A stretch of DNA of 64,000 nt. It comes from Pseudomonas cichorii (GTDB taxonomy: Bacteria > Pseudomonadota > Gammaproteobacteria > Pseudomonadales > Pseudomonadaceae). The stretch lies in assembly GCF_015471405.1 (NCBI RefSeq), contig NZ_BLVZ01000022.1:26971-90970 (forward strand). The letters are read 5' to 3'. Positions 8,876 through 16,518 of this stretch are shown here, piece after piece; position 1 is the stretch's first letter, and the number at the start of each line of letters is the position of its first letter. A model generated the notes under the pieces. That model was not told where the DNA came from. It did no database searches and was given only the letters and a program-made list of their open reading frames with translations. The translations under genes were made by a program, and so were the position numbers.

Positions 8876-8904
8876 TTGACTTCATGCCCCCTCCTCACGA
8901 AGAT
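8876..8904 (+). promoter_or_regulatory. Possible sigma70 promoter for panBCD
   Basis: TTGACT (8876-8881), a 17-base spacer and GAAGAT (8899-8904) lie in the 223-base gap between folK and panB. The -35 is good, the -10 poor. Nothing else is recognised in the gap except a loose inverted repeat (ACCCGTT...AACGGGT). Confidence 0.35.
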
Positions 8905-9035
8905 AGGCCTCCCGCCGCCAACCCAAGGGTGAACGGGCGTGAAACAGGCCTTTGCGAAACACCGCGACACGACGGTGTGCCTGCTTTTCCAAGATGAATC
9001 GCCGCAGTGTGCATAGCGCCTGATGGAGACTTTAA

Positions 9036-9836
9036 ATGCCTGATATAACTGTTACGTCGCTGCTGGCACTCAAGCAGAAAGGTGAAAAAATCACCATGCT
9101 GACCTGCTACGACGCGACCTTCGCCCACACCGCCAGCCAGGCAGGTGTCGAAGTGTTGCTGGTTGGCGACTCGCTGGGCATGGTCCTGCAAGGGCATGAC
9201 AGCACCTTGCCTGTTACCACTGCCGAAATGGCTTATCACGTTGCCTGCGTCAAACGCGGCAATCAGGGCGCGCTGATTCTCGCCGACCTGCCGTTCATGG
9301 CCAACGCCACCCTTGAGCAGACCTTCAGCAACAGCGCGGCACTCATGCAGGCTGGCGCACACATGGTCAAGGTCGAAGGTGCCGCGTGGCTGGCCGAATC
9401 GATACGCCTGCTCGCCGAACGCGGGATTCCGGTATGTGCCCACATGGGCCTGACACCGCAGGCTGTGAACGTGCTGGGCGGTTACAAGGTTCAGGGCCGC
9501 CTGGAAGCCCAGGCACGCCAGATGCGCGCTGACGCAATTACTCTGGAGCAGGCCGGTGCGGCCATGATCCTGCTGGAATGCGTACCGAGCGAACTGGCCG
9601 AGGAAATCACCCAGGCCGTTAAAGTCCCGGTCATCGGCATAGGCGCTGGCAGCTCCACCGACGGCCAGGTGCTGGTGCTGCATGACATGCTCGGCCTGTC
9701 GATCAGCGGTCGCGTCCCGAAATTCGTCAAGAACTTCATGGTCGGCCAGCCGGATATCCAGTCCGCTATCCAGGCCTACGTCATCGCAGTGAAAAACGTC
9801 AGCTTCCCGGCAACTGAACACGGATTCTCGGCATGA
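9036..9836 (+). CDS. panB: 3-methyl-2-oxobutanoate hydroxymethyltransferase
   Basis: PanB makes ketopantoate from 2-oxoisovalerate and methylene-tetrahydrofolate, the first committed step toward pantothenate and CoA. The 266-residue TIM-barrel protein shows MLTCYDATFA, the metal-binding LLVGDSLGMVLQGHDSTLPVT region and the catalytic LLECVP and IGIGAGSSTDGQVLVLHDMLG motifs. GGAGA (9025-9029) lies 6 bases before the ATG. Its stop overlaps the panC start (ATGA at 9833-9836). Confidence 0.96.
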   Translation: MPDITVTSLLALKQKGEKITMLTCYDATFAHTASQAGVEVLLVGDSLGMVLQGHDSTLPVTTAEMAYHVACVKRGNQGALILADLPFMANATLEQTFSNSAALMQAGAHMVKVEGAAWLAESIRLLAERGIPVCAHMGLTPQAVNVLGGYKVQGRLEAQARQMRADAITLEQAGAAMILLECVPSELAEEITQAVKVPVIGIGAGSSTDGQVLVLHDMLGLSISGRVPKFVKNFMVGQPDIQSAIQAYVIAVKNVSFPATEHGFSA

Positions 9837-10681
9837 ACACAGTAAAAACCGTACTGGAACTGCGCGCAGCCGTTGCTCGCGCCCGCAGCGAAGGTAAACG
9901 GATCGGCTTGACGCCCACGATGGGCAACCTGCACAGCGGGCATACGGCACTGGTCACTCGTGCATCCCAGCGTGCAGACTTCGTGGTAGCCACCATCTTC
10001 GTCAACCCGTTGCAGTTCGGCCCCAACGAAGACCTGGCGAGTTACCCGCGCACTCTGGCTGCCGATCAGGAAAAACTTCTGGAAGCAGGTTGCAACCTGC
10101 TGTTCACGCCCAGCGTCGAAGAAATGTACCCGCACGGCATGGCTGATCAGACGCTGGTCAGCGTCCCGCACCTTTCCGAAGGGCTGTGCGGTGCAAGCCG
10201 TCCAGGCCATTTCGATGGTGTCGCCACCGTCGTCAGCAAGCTGTTCAACATGGTGCAGCCCGATCTGGCCGTGTTTGGCGAAAAAGACTTCCAGCAACTG
10301 GCTGTGATTCGTGCCCTGGTCCGGGATCTGAACATGCCGATCCAGATCATTGGCGAGCCGACCGTGCGCGCCAGCGATGGCCTGGCCCTGTCATCGCGTA
10401 ACGGTTATCTGAGCGAAGAGCAACGCGCCAAAGCGCCTGCGCTGTATCGCGTGCTCAGTACGGTAGCCGACGGCATTCGCAACAACGAAGACATCAATGC
10501 CCTGATCGACATCGGCAAAAGGACGCTGGAAACCGAAGGTTTCCGTATCGACTATCTGGAAGTGCGCGAAGCCACCAGCCTGCGTCCTGCGACCGGACAA
10601 GACCGGGACCTGGTCATTCTGGCTGCAGCCTTTCTGGGCAAGACCCGCTTGATCGACAATCTGCACCTGACCAAGGAATAA
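9833..10681 (+). CDS. panC: Pantothenate synthetase
   Basis: PanC condenses pantoate with beta-alanine using ATP. The 282-residue protein has the HIGH-like motif GNLHSGHTALV, TIFVNPLQFGPNED, the FGEKDFQQLAVIR segment and the KMSKS-like region with LALSSRNGYLS. It starts inside the panB stop (ATGA) and is followed 7 bases later by panD, so panBCD forms one operon supplying both halves of pantothenate. Confidence 0.97.
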   Translation: MNTVKTVLELRAAVARARSEGKRIGLTPTMGNLHSGHTALVTRASQRADFVVATIFVNPLQFGPNEDLASYPRTLAADQEKLLEAGCNLLFTPSVEEMYPHGMADQTLVSVPHLSEGLCGASRPGHFDGVATVVSKLFNMVQPDLAVFGEKDFQQLAVIRALVRDLNMPIQIIGEPTVRASDGLALSSRNGYLSEEQRAKAPALYRVLSTVADGIRNNEDINALIDIGKRTLETEGFRIDYLEVREATSLRPATGQDRDLVILAAAFLGKTRLIDNLHLTKE

Positions 10682-10688
10682 CAACAAG

Positions 10689-11069
10689 ATGCAAACCGTG
10701 ATGCTCAAAGCCAAACTGCACCGCGCAGAAGTCACCCACGCCGTGCTCGACTACGAAGGCTCATGCGCCATCGATGGCGAGTGGCTGGACCTGTCCGGCA
10801 TTCGCGAGTACGAACAGATCCAGATCTACAACATCGACAATGGCGAGCGTTTTACCACCTACGCCATCCGTGGTGAAGAAGGTTCGCGCATGATTTCGGT
10901 CAATGGCGCAGCGGCCCACAAGGCAAAGGTCGGCGACCGTGTGATCATCTGCGCCTATGCTCAGTACTCCGACGCCGAGCTGGTCAATTTCAAGCCGCGC
11001 ATGCTCTATATGGCGCCGGGCAATGAACTTAGCCATACAAGTAATGCCATACCGGTACAGGTTGCTTAA
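10689..11069 (+). CDS. panD: Aspartate 1-decarboxylase
   Basis: PanD is a pyruvoyl enzyme giving beta-alanine for pantothenate synthesis. The 126-residue proenzyme contains the self-cleavage site YEGSCAID, where the bond before Ser25 is cut to form the pyruvoyl group, and the conserved NGAAAHKAKVGDRVIICAYA segment. It is the third gene of panBCD. Confidence 0.97.
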   Translation: MQTVMLKAKLHRAEVTHAVLDYEGSCAIDGEWLDLSGIREYEQIQIYNIDNGERFTTYAIRGEEGSRMISVNGAAAHKAKVGDRVIICAYAQYSDAELVNFKPRMLYMAPGNELSHTSNAIPVQVA

Positions 11070-11094
11070 GCAATCCATACACCGAATAGCTAAA

Positions 11095-11131
11095 AGCCCG
11101 GTCACTGACATGTGTGAAATAGTACCGGGCT
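11095..11131 (+). terminator. Hairpin downstream of panD
   Basis: AGCCCGGT (11095-11102) pairs with ACCGGGCT (11124-11131) across a 21-base loop. No T run follows, so it may be a weak terminator or an mRNA-stabilising stem in the 188-base gap before pgi. Confidence 0.4.
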
Positions 11132-11257
11132 CAGGTAAGACAGAGCGCAGACAAACAGGCATGCGGAGGGTAGTCTCCGTTACGTTGCCGAGCATTCGAG
11201 TTTGCGACCTGGCTTTTCAACCTCCAAGGCAGTTCAAGTTAAAGGAAACCCGCAGCG

Positions 11258-12922
11258 ATGGCGTACTACCGCAATCCTTCTGATGTGACCGCTCTGCCCG
11301 CCTGGCAAGCGCTGAGTCAACACCGCCAAGCCATGCAGGATTTCAGCATGCGCGATGCGTTCAATGCAGATCCGCAACGCTTCAGCCAATTCACCCTCAG
11401 CAGTTGCGGCCTGTTTCTCGACTACTCGAAAAACCTGATTACCGGCGAAACCCAGGATTTGCTGGTCAATCTGGCCAATGAAGTCGGCCTGAAAGAAGCT
11501 ATCAAAGCGCAGTACGACGGCGAACTGGTCAACTCTTCAGAAGGTCGTCCGGCCCTGCATACCGCGCTGCGCCGCCCGGTTGGCGACAAGTTGCTGGTCA
11601 ACGGCGTCAACGTGATGCCGGAAGTCCACAAAGTCCTCAACCAGATCACCGAACTGGTCGGGCGCATTCACGATGGCCTCTGGCGCGGCTACACCGAGAA
11701 ACCCATCACCGACGTGGTGAACATCGGTATCGGTGGCTCGTTCCTCGGCCCGGAGCTGGTCTCCGAAGCACTCTTGTCGTACGCCCACAAAGGCGTGCGC
11801 TGCCATTACCTGGCCAATATCGACGGCAGTGAATTCCACGAACTGTCGATGAAGATTCGCGCCGAAACCACGCTGTTTATCGTGTCGTCGAAATCCTTCA
11901 ATACGCTGGAAACCCTGAAGAACGCTCAGGCAGCACGCGCCTGGTATCTGGCTCAAGGGGGCTCCGAGGCCGAGCTGTATCGCCACTTCATCGCGGTATC
12001 GAGCAACAACGCTGCGGCGGTGGCCTTCGGTATTCGTGAAGAGAACATCTTCCCGATGTGGGACTGGGTTGGCGGACGTTACTCGCTGTGGTCGGCCATC
12101 GGCCTGCCTATCGCGCTGGCCATCGGCATGTCCAACTTCAAGGAATTGCTGTCCGGTGCCTACACCATGGACCAGCACTTCCAGAGCGCGCCTTTTGAAA
12201 AGAACATGCCGGTTCTGCTGGCACTGCTGGGCGTCTGGTATGGCAATTTCTGGGGCTCGCAGAGCCACGCGATCCTGCCTTACGACCACTACCTGCGCAA
12301 CATCACCAAGCACTTGCAACAGCTGGACATGGAATCCAACGGCAAGAGCGTGCGCCAGGACGGTACTCCGGTTTCCACCGATACCGGCCCGGTCATCTGG
12401 GGTGGCGTCGGCTGCAATGGTCAGCACGCTTACCACCAGTTGCTGCACCAAGGCACCCAACTGATTCCGGCTGACTTCATCGTGCCGATCGTCAGCTTCA
12501 ACCCGGTTTCCGACCATCACCAGTGGCTGTACGCCAACTGCCTGTCGCAAAGCCAGGCACTGATGCTGGGCAAGACCCGCGCCGAAGCCGAAGCCGAGCT
12601 GCGTGAAAAAGGCCTGCCGGAAGATCAGGTGCAGCAGATTGCGCCGCACAAGGTCATTCCGGGCAACCGCCCGAGCAACACGCTGGTGGTTGAACGCATC
12701 AGCCCACGCCGTCTGGGTGCGCTGGTGGCCATGTATGAACACAAGGTCTTCGTGCAGAGCGTGATCTGGGGCATCAACGCCTTCGACCAGTGGGGCGTCG
12801 AGCTGGGTAAAGAGCTGGGCAAAGGCGTTTATCAGCGCCTGACCGGCGGTATCGAAGACCCTGCCGAAGATGCTTCGACTCAAGGCCTGATCAACTACTT
12901 CCGCGGGCGTCATCGCGGCTGA
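11258..12922 (+). CDS. pgi: Glucose-6-phosphate isomerase
   Basis: Pgi interconverts glucose-6-phosphate and fructose-6-phosphate. In pseudomonads, which lack a complete Embden-Meyerhof route, it mainly serves gluconeogenesis and recycling into the Entner-Doudoroff pathway. The 554 residues include NIGIGGSFLGPELV, VSSKSFNTLETLKNA, the family signature region WDWVGGRYSLWSAIGLP and the active-site stretch GGVGCNGQHAYHQLLHQG. AAAGGAAA lies 10-14 bases upstream of the ATG. pgi after panD matches the Pseudomonas order. Confidence 0.97.
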   Translation: MAYYRNPSDVTALPAWQALSQHRQAMQDFSMRDAFNADPQRFSQFTLSSCGLFLDYSKNLITGETQDLLVNLANEVGLKEAIKAQYDGELVNSSEGRPALHTALRRPVGDKLLVNGVNVMPEVHKVLNQITELVGRIHDGLWRGYTEKPITDVVNIGIGGSFLGPELVSEALLSYAHKGVRCHYLANIDGSEFHELSMKIRAETTLFIVSSKSFNTLETLKNAQAARAWYLAQGGSEAELYRHFIAVSSNNAAAVAFGIREENIFPMWDWVGGRYSLWSAIGLPIALAIGMSNFKELLSGAYTMDQHFQSAPFEKNMPVLLALLGVWYGNFWGSQSHAILPYDHYLRNITKHLQQLDMESNGKSVRQDGTPVSTDTGPVIWGGVGCNGQHAYHQLLHQGTQLIPADFIVPIVSFNPVSDHHQWLYANCLSQSQALMLGKTRAEAEAELREKGLPEDQVQQIAPHKVIPGNRPSNTLVVERISPRRLGALVAMYEHKVFVQSVIWGINAFDQWGVELGKELGKGVYQRLTGGIEDPAEDASTQGLINYFRGRHRG

Positions 12923-12995
12923 TCGAGGTCGAAACAGGGGCAGATTCATTTGCGATGACGGTATTGAACACGACAAATATCTGTCGGATGTGACG

Positions 12996-13025
12996 GCCTC
13001 TCGCGAATGAATTCGCTCCTGCTCT
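12996..13025 (+). repeat. REP-like palindrome
   Basis: GCGAAT (13003-13008) and ATTCGC (13011-13016) form a short stem within TCGCGAATGAATTCGCTCCT, the familiar pseudomonad REP-type core. A related core occurs at 51332-51359. Confidence 0.65.
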
Positions 13026-13044
13026 GTAATGCCGATACAAAACT

Positions 13045-13080
13045 TGTAGGAGGCAGCTTGCAGGCGACAAGGCTCCTACT
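13045..13080 (+). repeat. Second REP-like inverted repeat
   Basis: GTAGGAG (13046-13052) and CTCCTAC (13073-13079) enclose GCAGCTTGCAGGCGACAAGG. This resembles the GTGGGAGC...GCTCC class common between Pseudomonas genes. It sits 30 bases after the first repeat in the pgi/oxygenase gap. Confidence 0.6.
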
Positions 13081-13118
13081 CTCTGTAGAAGCTGCCCGTT
13101 GTTTCAAAACGAGAGCAC

Positions 13119-13988
13119 ATGGAATTCATTCGTCGTCGTATCGAAACTCAGGTCATAAGCCTGACCGGATTGTCATTGGGCCAACTGGATCTGGAAAATC
13201 CCAAGGGCGATCCCGGTCTGTTCGGCCCGCAGGCCATTTGCTGGCGCGTGCATGGCGACTTCACCAGCATGCTGATCGGCGGCATCAGCGCCTTGATGTT
13301 GCAGGCGCTTCATCCCCTGGCATTGTCCGGTATCTGGGATCACTCCAACTTCCGACAGGACATGCTGGGCCGGCTGCGTCGCACCGGACAGTTCCTGGCT
13401 GGCACAACCTTTGGCGCCACCCACGATGCGAACTGGCTGATCGAAAAGGTGCGCACCATCCATCTACAGATCACCGGAACCGCGCCCGATGGCCGGCCTT
13501 ACGCCGCCAGCGATCCCGAGCTGCTGACCTGGGTGCATGTAGCGGAAGTCAGCAGCTTTCTCGCGGCACATCTGCGCTATCTCAACCCTGAGTTGTCACT
13601 GGCCGATCAAGACACCTACTACGCTGAAACAGCCCTTATCGCCGAACGCCTGGGCGCACGTGATGTACCCGGCTCACGCCAGGAAATTGCCAGCTATCTG
13701 GAGAACATACGCGGGCAACTGCTGTGCGACGAGCGCAGCCGCGAGGTGATACGCCTGTTGCTCAACGAGCCGGCCCCCAACTGGCTGGTCAAACCGTTCG
13801 GCGCCCTGATGATGCAGGCCGGGATCGACCTGCTTCCACTCTGGGCCTGCGAGATGCTCGATGTCGAGCAAGGCCCTCTGCGGCGCAAGATGATTCGAGC
13901 TGGAGTCAATGGCAGCGCCCCGATACTGCGCTGGGCCGTGCGCAACGGCTCCATTCATCGGGCACAGCGAAGAATGGCGCCTGGATAA
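13119..13988 (+). CDS. DUF2236 (MpaB/latex-clearing-protein type) oxygenase family protein
   Basis: The 289-residue protein belongs to the DUF2236 family, the haem-containing catalytic fold shared by MpaB-type oxygenases and rubber oxygenase. Family hallmarks are visible: an early basic segment, VHGDFTSMLIGGISALMLQALHP with the conserved HP pair, the DANWLIEKVRTIH segment, TWVHVAEVSSFLAA and the late NWLVKPFGALMMQAGIDLLP. No signal peptide is apparent. It stands alone between pgi and a thiolase; no substrate can be assigned. Its fit to the family is good, but its function is unknown. Confidence 0.8.
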   Translation: MEFIRRRIETQVISLTGLSLGQLDLENPKGDPGLFGPQAICWRVHGDFTSMLIGGISALMLQALHPLALSGIWDHSNFRQDMLGRLRRTGQFLAGTTFGATHDANWLIEKVRTIHLQITGTAPDGRPYAASDPELLTWVHVAEVSSFLAAHLRYLNPELSLADQDTYYAETALIAERLGARDVPGSRQEIASYLENIRGQLLCDERSREVIRLLLNEPAPNWLVKPFGALMMQAGIDLLPLWACEMLDVEQGPLRRKMIRAGVNGSAPILRWAVRNGSIHRAQRRMAPG

Positions 13989-13996
13989 GGTGACCG

Positions 13997-14024
13997 CCGG
14001 GTTCTCGGTTGGAACCCCGGTTTG
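13997..14024 (+). terminator. Weak terminator-like hairpin after the oxygenase gene
   Basis: CCGGGTTC (13997-14004) pairs with GAACCCCGG (14012-14020, one bulged C), followed by only TTTG. Confidence 0.4.
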
Positions 14025-14102
14025 CAGATGTGCCAACATGAGCCGATTGATCACACAGAGCCGCTACCCGGCTCAGCCCCAATAACAATGAGGATCAGCA
14101 CC

Positions 14103-15281
14103 ATGCAAGACGTCGTTATCGTTGCCGCCACCCGGACTGCCGTGGGCAGCTTTCAGGGCTCACTGGCCAGCGTGCCCGCTGTGGAACTGGGCGCTGCGGT
14201 TATTCGCCAACTCCTGACCCGGACCGGTGTGGATGGCGGGCAGATCGATGAAGTCATCATGGGCCAGGTGCTGACCGCTGGTGCAGGCCAGAACCCTGCA
14301 CGTCAGGCTGCGATCAAGGCCGGGCTGCCGTTTGCCGTGCCTGCCATGACCCTGAACAAGGTCTGCGGCTCCGGCCTCAAGGCTCTGCATCTGGCAACCC
14401 AGGCGATTCGTTGTGGTGATGCCGAAATCATCATTGCCGGTGGCCAGGAGAACATGAGCCTGGCCAATTACGTGATGCCCGGCGCACGCACCGGTCTGCG
14501 CATGGGCCACGCTTCTCTGGTGGACACCATGATCAGCGACGGCCTGTGGGACGCCTTCAACGATTACCATATGGGGATCACGGCCGAAAACCTCGCCGAC
14601 AAATACGAAATCAGCCGCCAGGCCCAGGATGAATTCGCGGCCACTTCGCAACAGCACGCGGTCGCGGCCATCGAAGCCGGGCGTTTCGTGGATGAAATCA
14701 CCCCGATCCTGATTCCGCAGCGCAAAGGCGACCCACTGCACTTCGATACCGATGAACAGCCACGCGCCGGCACCACCGCCGAATCCCTGGGCAAGCTCAA
14801 GGCCGCCTTCAAGAAAGACGGCACAGTCACCGCTGGCAATGCCTCGTCCATCAATGATGGAGCAGCGGCCGTGATGCTGATGAGCGCCGCCAAAGCCGAA
14901 CAACTGGGGTTGCCGGTGCTGGCGCGCATAGCCGGCTATGCCAATGCTGGCGTAGACCCGGCCATCATGGGCATCGGCCCGGTCAGCGCGACACGCCGCT
15001 GTCTGGACAAGGCCGGCTGGGCACTGGAAGAGCTGGACCTGATAGAAGCCAACGAAGCGTTTGCCGCGCAGTCGCTATCGGTTGCCAAGGAACTGGGCCT
15101 GGATCTGAACAAGGTCAACGTCAATGGCGGCGCCATCGCCCTGGGTCATCCCATCGGCGCATCTGGCTGCCGCGTGCTGGTGACGCTGTTGCATGAAATG
15201 ATCAGGCGCGACGCCAAAAAAGGGCTGGCTACGCTCTGCATTGGCGGCGGTCAGGGTGTCGCACTGGCGCTGGCTCGCTGA
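14103..15281 (+). CDS. Acetyl-CoA C-acetyltransferase (thiolase)
   Basis: A 392-residue degradative/biosynthetic thiolase that condenses or cleaves acyl-CoA units. The acyl-accepting cysteine lies in NKVCGSGLKAL (about residue 88), with GGQENMS, the catalytic histidine in GGAIALGHPIGASGCR and the proton-transfer cysteine in LCIGGGQGVALAL. An upstream in-frame ATG at 14088 adds MRIST; GAGGATCAG just ahead of 14103 favours the shorter form, which also has the standard thiolase length. No CoA transferase or dehydrogenase genes are adjacent, so pathway assignment (ketone-body or short-chain fatty acid use) is open. An atoB-type name would be reasonable. Confidence 0.9.
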   Translation: MQDVVIVAATRTAVGSFQGSLASVPAVELGAAVIRQLLTRTGVDGGQIDEVIMGQVLTAGAGQNPARQAAIKAGLPFAVPAMTLNKVCGSGLKALHLATQAIRCGDAEIIIAGGQENMSLANYVMPGARTGLRMGHASLVDTMISDGLWDAFNDYHMGITAENLADKYEISRQAQDEFAATSQQHAVAAIEAGRFVDEITPILIPQRKGDPLHFDTDEQPRAGTTAESLGKLKAAFKKDGTVTAGNASSINDGAAAVMLMSAAKAEQLGLPVLARIAGYANAGVDPAIMGIGPVSATRRCLDKAGWALEELDLIEANEAFAAQSLSVAKELGLDLNKVNVNGGAIALGHPIGASGCRVLVTLLHEMIRRDAKKGLATLCIGGGQGVALALAR

Positions 15282-15294
15282 TTTATGGTGTCTG

Positions 15295-15328
15295 GCCGAT
15301 CGCTCTCATGCCTGTGGGAGCGATCGGC
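15295..15328. repeat. Perfect 11-bp inverted repeat downstream of the thiolase gene
   Basis: GCCGATCGCTC (15295-15305) and GAGCGATCGGC (15318-15328) flank a 12-base loop. The CTGTGGGAGCGATCGG arm resembles pseudomonad REP/GTGGGAGC elements. It may also act as a transcript-stabilising 3' stem; no T run follows. Confidence 0.6.
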
Positions 15329-15390
15329 AATCTCTCCTCGCCCTGTAACTGGTAAACTCCCGCGCCTAATTCCAGCCCAAGGCGCTCTGC

Positions 15391-16407
15391 ATGTCTTCCT
15401 TGAATCAGGCGCTCAGCGTCGCCCTCGATAACCGTCAAAACCTGCTGGCCGAGCTACATCAGCAAGGGACGGACTGCTATCGCCTGTTTCACGGCAGCCA
15501 GGAAGGTGCCAGCGGCTTGACCATCGACCGCTATGGCCCGCAACTGCTGGTACAAAGCTTTCATAACACGCTGGATCTGGACTCGTTGCTTGGGCTGCAC
15601 GCACAGGTCAATGCCCGGTTGGGCCTGGAAACCTTGCTGGTTTATAACGACCGCTCGCAGGGCAACTCGCGCATCGACCGCCAGGACCCGGTCTACAAGC
15701 CTCAAGAGGCCGCTCTGGAGGACCTGATCGGTCACGAGTGGGGCCTGAAATATCGGGTGCGCGGCCGTCATACCGGGCAGGACCCGCTGCTGTTTCTCGA
15801 CCTGCGCAATACACGCGGCTGGGTCAAGGCGCACAGCAAGGGCAAAAGTGTATTGAACCTGTTTTCCTACACCTGCGGCGTCGGCTTGAGCGCTGCTGCC
15901 GGTGGCGCGAGTGAAGTCTGCAATCTGGACTTTGCCGAGAGCAATCTGGCCGTGGGCCGTGAAAACGGAGCCCTCAACCCGCACTTGCCGCCGATGCAAT
16001 TCATCCAGTCGGATTATTTCCCGGCCATTCGGCAACTGGCAGGCTTGCCGGTCAGTTCGCGTCGCGGGCAAAAACTTCCAGCCTACACAAGACTTGAACA
16101 ACGTCAGTACGATCTGGTGCTGCTCGACCCGCCAGCCTGGGCGAAAAGCGCCTTCGGCACGGTCGACCTCCTGCGTGACTACCAGAGCCTGCTCAAACCG
16201 GCACTCCTGAGCACTGCCGAAGACGGTGTACTGATCTGCTGCAACAACCTGGCAAAAGTCAGCATGGACGATTGGCGAGAGCAGGTTCTGCGTTGCGCAA
16301 CCAAAGCTGGCCGACCGGTACGTGACTGTCAGGTCATTCAGCCTGCCGCAGACTTCCCTTCACAGGACAATCAGCCTCCGCTCAAAACGCTGATTCTGCA
16401 GTTCTGA
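15391..16407 (+). CDS. Class I SAM-dependent methyltransferase, RlmI-like
   Basis: The 338-residue protein resembles the RlmI/RlmK class of rRNA cytosine methyltransferases. Residues about 1-130 form the degenerate PUA/EEHEY-type N-terminal part (CYRLFHGSQEGASGLTIDRYG). The Rossmann methyltransferase follows with SAM motif I VLNLFSYTCGVGLSAA (about 152), the acidic motif II EVCNLDFAESNL and motif IV LVLLDPPAWAKSAFG (about 248). The E. coli RlmI catalytic cysteine is not obvious. The target base is therefore unassigned; an rRNA substrate is inference. It is apparently monocistronic. Confidence 0.8.
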   Translation: MSSLNQALSVALDNRQNLLAELHQQGTDCYRLFHGSQEGASGLTIDRYGPQLLVQSFHNTLDLDSLLGLHAQVNARLGLETLLVYNDRSQGNSRIDRQDPVYKPQEAALEDLIGHEWGLKYRVRGRHTGQDPLLFLDLRNTRGWVKAHSKGKSVLNLFSYTCGVGLSAAAGGASEVCNLDFAESNLAVGRENGALNPHLPPMQFIQSDYFPAIRQLAGLPVSSRRGQKLPAYTRLEQRQYDLVLLDPPAWAKSAFGTVDLLRDYQSLLKPALLSTAEDGVLICCNNLAKVSMDDWREQVLRCATKAGRPVRDCQVIQPAADFPSQDNQPPLKTLILQF

Positions 16408-16518
16408 TATCGCCTCGTATTAAAGGAAATTTCCTACGACGCTGGGAGGCTTTGCCTTTTGAACCCAATGGGCGTGCCATACTCCAAGGAGCTCCGAAAG
16501 AAAGAGACAAAGCCCCAC

